From Oceanicola sp. 502str15 (lineage in GTDB: Bacteria; Pseudomonadota; Alphaproteobacteria; Rhodobacterales; Rhodobacteraceae): a DNA stretch of 64,000 bases. Of the stretch, positions 58,790-64,000 are shown piece after piece. The stretch lies in assembly GCF_024105635.1 (NCBI RefSeq), contig NZ_WYDQ01000001.1, forward strand, positions 310,001-374,000, in the 5' to 3' direction. A model generated the notes under the pieces. The model had not been told where the DNA came from, searched no databases, and worked only from the letters and a program-made list of their open reading frames with translations. Both the position numbers and the translations under genes were made by a program. Position 1 is the first letter of the stretch; every line of letters starts with the position of its first letter.

Positions 58790-59979
58790 GCGTCTGGAGC
58801 AGCCCGGGCGAGCCGGGCTTTGATGCGCAGATGGAGACCCGCATGGAGCGGCCCTCGCGGCTGATCTGGACGGTGGGCGCGGCGCTGGTGGTGTTTCTGC
58901 TCTGGGCCGGGTTTGCCCGGGTCGACGAGATCGTGCGCGCCCCGGCGGAGCTGGTGTCGGCCTCGCGGCCGCAGATCATCCAGAACCTCGAGGGCGGCAT
59001 TCTGGCCGAGCTGACGGTGCGCGAGGGCGACACGGTGGCGCCGGGGGATGTGCTGGCGCGGTTGCAGGGCACCGGGTTTCAGACCAATGTGGATGACATC
59101 CGCGACAAGATCACCGCGCTCGACATCCGCCGCCTGCGGCTTGAAGCCGAGATGGAGGGGCTGAGCGATTTTGCGGTGCCCGAGGCGCTGGCGCAGCGCA
59201 GCCCCGAGATCGTTTCGTCCGAGCGCGCCCTGCTGGCGGCGCGGCAGGGTGACACCGGCGCGCGCACCGAGGGCGCGCGGGCGGTGATGGAGCAGGCCGA
59301 GCGCGAGAACGCGCTGATGGAAGACATGCTGGTGCAGAAGGTTGTGGCGCTGATCGAAGTGACCCGCACCCGCAAGGCGGCCTCGGACGCGCGCGCCCGC
59401 TACGAGGAGGTGGTGAGCACCGCCAAGCTGCGCCGGGCCGATGAATATGCCGATACCCTCAAGGAGCTCGCCAGCCTGCGCCAGCAGATGAAGGTGAGCG
59501 CCGACCAGCTGGCGCGCACCGAGATCCGCTCGCCGATGCGGGGGATCGTCAACAAGATCTCGGTCAGCACCATCGGCGGGGTGGTGCGCCCCGGCGAGGA
59601 GATCCTTCAGATCGTGCCGCTGGGCGATGCGCTTTTCGTCGAGGCGCAGGTGAAGCCGCGCGACATTGCGACGGTGCGCCCCGGCCAGCCCGCGACGATC
59701 AAGCTCTCGGCCTATGATTACACCATCTACGGCTCGCTGAAGGGCAAGGTGCATTTCGTCAGCGCCGACACCTTCAAGGACGAGCGCCGCCCGGAGCGGG
59801 AGGCGCATTACAAGGTGGTGCTGAAGATCGACGAAAGCGCGATGACGGCGCGGCAGGCGGGGGTCGAGATGCGCCCCGGCCTCGTGGCCGATGTCGAGCT
59901 GCATGTGGGCGAGAAGACGGTGCTGAGCTACCTCACCAAGCCGCTGACCAAGGCGGGCGACGCCTTTCACGAGCCCTAG
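58786..59979 (+). CDS. HlyD-family membrane-fusion protein of the type I system
   Basis: 397 aa. One N-terminal membrane helix (~27-43), a lipoyl-like half (PQIIQNLEGGILAELTVREG), long coiled coils (~100-240), the second lipoyl half (RSPMRGIVNKISVSTIGGVV) and a C-terminal beta domain (RPGQPATIKLSAYDYTIYGS). Periplasmic bridge between the ABC pump and TolC. Last gene of the operon; convergent with the next gene, 19 bp apart. Confidence 0.93.
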   Translation: MSVWSSPGEPGFDAQMETRMERPSRLIWTVGAALVVFLLWAGFARVDEIVRAPAELVSASRPQIIQNLEGGILAELTVREGDTVAPGDVLARLQGTGFQTNVDDIRDKITALDIRRLRLEAEMEGLSDFAVPEALAQRSPEIVSSERALLAARQGDTGARTEGARAVMEQAERENALMEDMLVQKVVALIEVTRTRKAASDARARYEEVVSTAKLRRADEYADTLKELASLRQQMKVSADQLARTEIRSPMRGIVNKISVSTIGGVVRPGEEILQIVPLGDALFVEAQVKPRDIATVRPGQPATIKLSAYDYTIYGSLKGKVHFVSADTFKDERRPEREAHYKVVLKIDESAMTARQAGVEMRPGLVADVELHVGEKTVLSYLTKPLTKAGDAFHEP

Positions 59980-59998
59980 GGCGCGGGGAGGGCGGGCC

Positions 59999-60988
59999 TC
60001 AGCCGAGCGCGGCTTGCCAGGCTTCGAGCGTGCCGGGGGGCGGGGGTGTGTCTTCGGAATGGGCGAGGGCGGTGTTGCCGGTTTCGGCGACCAGGCCGAT
60101 CATGCCTTCGGCCAGCAGGCGGGCGCCGAGGGGGCCGAGGCGGCCCTCGGTGCCCAGCAGGGCCTTTTCGCGCCAGAGATAGAACCAGAGCGGGGTGCGC
60201 TTGTGCAGGTCGTGCTCGACCAGCACGGCGCCGGAGTCGCCGCGGTTGAGGTCGGCGCGCTCCAGCCGGGGCAGCAGCGGGACGGTGCCGGCGCGGGGGG
60301 CATCGGCCTGGCGCAGGGCGGTGAAGACGCCCTGGGCGGTGGGGATGTTGAACCAGTAAGATAGGGCGAGGTGGCGCGAGGAGGGCTGGCGGAAGGGCGC
60401 GGCGGAGAGCAGGGCGACGCCGAACTCGAGCGGGAGCAGCGGGCCTTCGGGGATGGCGGCAAAGAGCGGCGCGCGGGTGGCGCGGACGGCGGCGAGCGTG
60501 GCGCTGTCGCAGAGCCGGGGCAGCAGGCGGTGGAGCAGCAGCCAGTGCAGCGCGGCGCCGGGCGAGGGCAGGGGCGCCAGGGCCTCGGCCAGCCTGGTGG
60601 CCTGGGGCGGCAGCACCGGGTCGGGGCGGGGCGCGAAGCTGTGGGCCTGGGCGAGGTAGTGGCCCATGGTCTCGCGGTCGAGCGGCAGCAGGGCCTCGGA
60701 GGCAAAGTCGGGCGGGGTGATCTTGCTGGTGACGGTGGTGACGAAGCAGAGCAGCACCTGGGCGGCGAGGGGGACGAGGGCGAGGGTTTCATCGTCTGGC
60801 GCGGCGGCGTCCTTGCCTTCGCTGTCCATCGCCGCGCCGAGCCGGGCGAGCGCGGCATTGAGCCCGAGGCGCTCTTCGAAGCCGGCATCGGGGAAGAAAT
60901 ACCCGGGGTGCAGCGCGCCCTGGGGGAGGGTGTCGACGACAGGTTCGGGGCGCGGCCCGAACTCTCCGTTGGCGAGGCAAATTCTCAA
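59999..60988 (-). CDS. Divergent haem-peroxidase-like protein (tentative)
   Basis: About 329 aa, no signal peptide. Similarity by eye to the catalytic part of animal-type haem peroxidases: LPLEFGVALLSAAPF followed by a hydrophobic strand, DLNRGDSGAVLVEHDLHKR, TPLWFYLWREKALLGTEGRL and GPLGARLLAEGMIGLV, which correspond to segments flanking the proximal haem region. The proximal His (normally in a FGHS-like string) seems replaced (LLSAAPF), so catalysis is doubtful. The TTG at 60988 has AAGGA eight bases upstream; TTG 60994 is too close. Third gene of a minus-strand trio. Confidence 0.5.
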   Translation of the reverse strand: MRICLANGEFGPRPEPVVDTLPQGALHPGYFFPDAGFEERLGLNAALARLGAAMDSEGKDAAAPDDETLALVPLAAQVLLCFVTTVTSKITPPDFASEALLPLDRETMGHYLAQAHSFAPRPDPVLPPQATRLAEALAPLPSPGAALHWLLLHRLLPRLCDSATLAAVRATRAPLFAAIPEGPLLPLEFGVALLSAAPFRQPSSRHLALSYWFNIPTAQGVFTALRQADAPRAGTVPLLPRLERADLNRGDSGAVLVEHDLHKRTPLWFYLWREKALLGTEGRLGPLGARLLAEGMIGLVAETGNTALAHSEDTPPPPGTLEAWQAALG

Positions 60989-61044
60989 ACTCAATGTCCT
61001 TCACATGGCGCCCCATGCCGGGGGGCGCTCGATCAAACGTAGGC

Positions 61045-63282
61045 CTACCGGAGATCCGCCGGTCCGCCGGTGCCGCTGCCCTGCGGGGCGAGGGCGCGGG
61101 GGCCGAGGCGGGAGAGATGCGCGGCCTCGGTGGCGGCGGGCCAGAGGGTGGGGCCGGGGGAGGTGGGGAGGCCGAGAAAGCCGTTGGCGAGGTGGCGGGC
61201 GTATTGCGGCGCGGCGACAGAGCTGCCGTTCATCGCCACGGTGCTGCCCGAGGCGGCCCCGGCCCCGAGCACGCCGGTCACGACCAGCGACCGGTCGCCC
61301 TCGGCGGAGGCATCGGGCTGGCGCTGGTGGGGCGCGGCGGCAGCGCCGTAGAGCGCGGCGGTGCGGCGGGGCGCGACGGGCGCGGGGGTGTAGCCGGGTG
61401 CGCCGGGCAGGTCGCCGAGGGGCGGAAAGCCGGTGGCGAGCCGCTCGGAGCGGGTGAGCGAGGGGCCGACCACGGTGCTGCGCCGCCCGGTGGCGATGCC
61501 GTTGAGGGAGCCGGCGCGCTTCACCACCGACGGCCCGCTGTCATAGACCGCCGCGCCGCCCATGGCATCCCAGCGGTGATAGGCGGGATCGTCGAAGTAG
61601 CTCTGCCGCCCGGCGCGGCGGTAGCCCAGCGGGGCCTCGTCGCGCTGGATCCAGGCCTCGATGCGTTCGTCGGCAGAGATGCGCGCCCGCAGCTCCACCT
61701 GCCAGAGCCCGGAGGGTGCGGGCGGGCGGGAGACGGAGGCGGGCATGCAGGAGGGCGCGAGTGCGATGAGCACGCGCTTCTTGCGGGCGATGCCGTCGAG
61801 CGCCTTCTGGCCCTTCTGGCGGTCGAGCGAGATGCGCCCGATCACCGCGGCCGGGTCGCCCTGGGGATGGATGACCACGGCCTGCTGCGCGCTCAACCCG
61901 GTGACGCGGGTGGGGCTGCCGCCGGGCGGGGTGAGCCAAAGCTCCACGCCGGCGGCGGTGCGGGGCATCCAGAGTTCAAGGAAGTTGGAGCTTTCGTCGC
62001 CCGGCTGCACCCGCCAGGGCAGGGTGAGCGCGGTCTTGACGGTGCGGCCCTCGGGGGCACCCTCGATCTCACCGTGGCCGCGCGCCAGCAGGCGGTTGCC
62101 GGTGGGCAGCACCACCTCCACCTCGGCCCGGCCGGGCTTGGTGGGGAACTGCCGCGCCAGCCGCTCGAGATGCGCCTGCACCAGCGTATCTATCGCCCGC
62201 TCCAGAAAGTGCAGCCCGTTATGCGGCCCGCCGGAGAGCGAATAGGAGAAGTTGATGACCACCGGGATCGGGAAGCCCTCGGCCAGCGACATCAGCCAGG
62301 CCCGGTCAAGGATATGGGCCGCGCCGGCCAGAACGAAGGGCGACATGAAGGCCCCCGATGTGGCCATGGTGACGGCGGCGGGAAGCTGCACGGTGAGCAG
62401 GCGCAGATGGTCCGGCCCGTGGCCGCCCGCGAGCGAGGCGACATGGGTGCCGTGGCTGAGACGCTGGGCGACGGTATGCACCCCGGCGCGGGTGAAGTCG
62501 CCAAGGCCGAGGGCCACCAGCCGGTCGGCTTCGGGCTTGGGGGTTTGGGCGAGCTGGGCGTCGATCTCGGCCTTCGTCACCTCGCGCCCGAAGGGGACGG
62601 TGGTGGTGCCGGAGGGGGCGGCGGCGTCCTGCACCCATGCGAAATCGACGCGGGTGGCGCCCGCGCTGTCGCGCAGGGCATCGTGGAGCGGGTTTATGCC
62701 ATCGTCGATCACGCCGACGATGGTGGCGGTGGCCTCGGGCAGCCCTTGGGCCGTGTATTCCATGGTGCGGGCCGCGCCGGTGGGCAGCGAGACGCGGCGC
62801 AGCGGGGCGCGGAAGCGGAGCGTGTCGCGCGAGCCGCTCTGTGCCTCGTCCTCGGCCTCTTCGGCGGCGGCGGCCTCGTTTTCGGCGGTCTCGTCGGGCG
62901 GGGGCGCGGCGGCGAGGCGCTTTTCGCCGCCCTCTGCCGGGGCCAGCGCGCTGAAGCTGTTGGCCGCCGGATCGAAGGGCGCGATGGACTGGAAGGTGGC
63001 CTGCGCGCTCTCCACCCCGCCGTCAATGTTGACCGAGCGGGTGAGCAGCACCACGTCGGTTTCGCCCTCCAGCCGGAAGGGCTCGGGGAGGTCTTCGATG
63101 TCGCCGGCCTGCATGGTGTCGACGGTGAACATGTAACGGAAGTCGTGCGGATCGTCGCTGTCTTCGGTGGCCGTCAGGTCGAAGTCGAGGGCGTAGCGCA
63201 GGGACCATGCCGAGTAGGGGTCGAACATGGCGGTAACGCCTTCGGGGTCGTCCTCGGGGGTGAATGTGAGCGCGTCGGTCAT
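61045..63282 (-). CDS. Subtilisin-like (S8) serine peptidase without signal peptide
   Basis: 745 aa. Catalytic triad regions are visible: VGVIDDGINPLHD (Asp), LSHGTHVASLAGG (His), and MNGSSVAAPQYAR (Ser; GSS instead of the usual GTS). The oxyanion-hole Asn fits VVLPTGN. An acidic/Ala-rich N-terminal region (residues 1-150) is not a typical propeptide, and there is no export signal, so it is cytosolic or released otherwise. Lies between the PAP2-type gene upstream (42 bp) and the peroxidase-like gene downstream (56 bp). Confidence 0.85.
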   Translation of the reverse strand: MTDALTFTPEDDPEGVTAMFDPYSAWSLRYALDFDLTATEDSDDPHDFRYMFTVDTMQAGDIEDLPEPFRLEGETDVVLLTRSVNIDGGVESAQATFQSIAPFDPAANSFSALAPAEGGEKRLAAAPPPDETAENEAAAAEEAEDEAQSGSRDTLRFRAPLRRVSLPTGAARTMEYTAQGLPEATATIVGVIDDGINPLHDALRDSAGATRVDFAWVQDAAAPSGTTTVPFGREVTKAEIDAQLAQTPKPEADRLVALGLGDFTRAGVHTVAQRLSHGTHVASLAGGHGPDHLRLLTVQLPAAVTMATSGAFMSPFVLAGAAHILDRAWLMSLAEGFPIPVVINFSYSLSGGPHNGLHFLERAIDTLVQAHLERLARQFPTKPGRAEVEVVLPTGNRLLARGHGEIEGAPEGRTVKTALTLPWRVQPGDESSNFLELWMPRTAAGVELWLTPPGGSPTRVTGLSAQQAVVIHPQGDPAAVIGRISLDRQKGQKALDGIARKKRVLIALAPSCMPASVSRPPAPSGLWQVELRARISADERIEAWIQRDEAPLGYRRAGRQSYFDDPAYHRWDAMGGAAVYDSGPSVVKRAGSLNGIATGRRSTVVGPSLTRSERLATGFPPLGDLPGAPGYTPAPVAPRRTAALYGAAAAPHQRQPDASAEGDRSLVVTGVLGAGAASGSTVAMNGSSVAAPQYARHLANGFLGLPTSPGPTLWPAATEAAHLSRLGPRALAPQGSGTGGPADLR

Positions 63283-63324
63283 GGGCGTGGCCTTTCGGGG
63301 AGGGGAGGGGGTGGGCGGCGCGAG

Positions 63325-64000
63325 TTACGCGTCGGCCCATTCCTCCCGTGCCTTGGCCCAGAGCCAGCCGAAGAGGGGCGCGTCGGTGACGCCGCCCACG
63401 GCATCGCCGCGGGTGATGAGGCTGCCGAAGTCGGCGGGCGCATCGGCGGCGAGGTCGTAGACCTTGGAGAGGTGGAAATCCTCCACCCCGATGCCCGGCC
63501 CGTTGAAGGCGGTTTCCTTGGCTTCGGCCCCGGCGGCCCCGGCGCGCTGGGCGAGGTAATCGGCCAGGGCCAGCCCCAGCGCCGCGCCGGCGAAGCTGTC
63601 GGCCGGGAAGTGCACGCCCGCGACGGTGCGGTTGACGGCGATGCGGGCGGCCTGGGCCAGCAGCAGTTCGGACTGGCGGGGGAGCTGGGCCTTGCCGGCC
63701 ATCAGGTGCACGAGGGTGCGGGCGACGACATGGGCCTCGGTGGCATGGCCGGAGGGCAGCGCCCCGTGGCCGGGTGTGGGGATCAGCGGCATGAGCTGGG
63801 CGGTGAAGCGATCGGGCCGGATGCAGGCGAGGCGGTGCTTGCATTGCAGCACCACGTTGGAGGCGATGGCCTGCACCAGCGCGATCAGCTCGAGGGTGTA
63901 TTTGTGCAGGCCGCCGCGCAGGCCGAGGATGGGCTGGAAGAACTCGGTGGGGTAGCCGACCTGGTTGAGGATCTCGCCGGCGCGGTCGGGGCGCAGGTCG
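63325..64000 (-). CDS. PAP2 / vanadium-haloperoxidase-superfamily protein, N-terminus outside window
   Basis: The frame remains open to the right edge, so only the C-terminal ~224 residues are seen. The three active-site motifs are complete: KHRLACIRP (KxxxxxxRP), ALPSGHAT (PSGH), and NRTVAGVHFPAD (R-x5-H-x3-D). Vanadium haloperoxidases and PAP2 phosphatases share these. The long soluble-looking sequence without clear membrane helices and a haem-peroxidase-like neighbour lean toward the haloperoxidase side, but this is inference. First visible gene of the minus-strand trio. Confidence 0.82.
   Translation of the reverse strand, partial: DLRPDRAGEILNQVGYPTEFFQPILGLRGGLHKYTLELIALVQAIASNVVLQCKHRLACIRPDRFTAQLMPLIPTPGHGALPSGHATEAHVVARTLVHLMAGKAQLPRQSELLLAQAARIAVNRTVAGVHFPADSFAGAALGLALADYLAQRAGAAGAEAKETAFNGPGIGVEDFHLSKVYDLAADAPADFGSLITRGDAVGGVTDAPLFGWLWAKAREEWADA

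Overview
The window reads as the chromosome of a high-GC alphaproteobacterium, most likely a Rhodobacteraceae (Roseobacter-group) member. The grounds are a uniform strong GC bias with GC-ending codons, TAXI/TRAP transport genes, an FrcBCAK-type sugar operon, a single-chain pyruvate carboxylase, GANTC (CcrM-type) sites before the division cluster, and a DUF1127 gene followed by stem-loops displaying CCTCCTCCC, an arrangement known from Rhodobacter sphaeroides (CcsR RNAs).

Layout. 1-8.4 kb is housekeeping and purine salvage: a HisN-like phosphatase, 8-oxoguanine deaminase, a CAP lipoprotein, guanine deaminase, MgtE, 5-formyl-THF cyclo-ligase, a YmdB-type phosphodiesterase, HlyU, a YigZ-type protein and HisB. 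8.4-11.7 kb has a membrane protein with a huge Pro/Ala tail and a metallo-beta-lactamase-fold hydrolase. 11.8-17.5 kb is a TAXI-TRAP transporter divergent from a MarR regulator and a sulfatase. 17.5-23.8 kb is an accessory stretch of small, mostly uncharacterised proteins, with a transglutaminase-like protein, a seven-repeat secreted Cys protein, an Fnr/Crp regulator and one apparently frameshifted mini-gene. 24-29 kb is a ROK repressor divergent from an frcB-frcC-frcA-frcK operon. tRNA-Gly(GCC), a MAPEG protein, pyc and a uvrD-type helicase follow.

36.2-39.0 kb is the most unusual part. A NAD-dependent epimerase lies between two groups of palindromic REP-like repeats. Next to it, on the minus strand, a small DUF1127 gene is followed by 24 consecutive hairpins (12 two-hairpin units). 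Nearly every loop reads CCTCCTCCC while the stems differ from one another. I read this as a greatly expanded array of CcsR/'cuckoo'-type anti-Shine-Dalgarno small RNAs made from one DUF1127-led precursor; only the last hairpin is followed by a T-rich tract. Four copies of a ~177-bp block account for much of the expansion.

39.2-51.0 kb has an Mrp ATPase and then the division/cell-wall cluster mraZ-rsmH-ftsL-ftsI-murE-murF-mraY-(SDR)-murD. It is preceded by a 684-bp leader with TGGGA boxes that look like MraZ sites and three GAATC sites in exact 10-bp phase. The cluster stops at murD. What follows is an accessory surface module (51.4-60.0 kb): a BapA-like Ig-repeat adhesin split by a frameshift in its poly-glycine linker, and its type I secretion system (TolC, ABC, HlyD). 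The window ends with a minus-strand trio: a PAP2/vanadium-haloperoxidase-type protein, a leaderless subtilisin-like protease, and a divergent protein resembling haem peroxidases.
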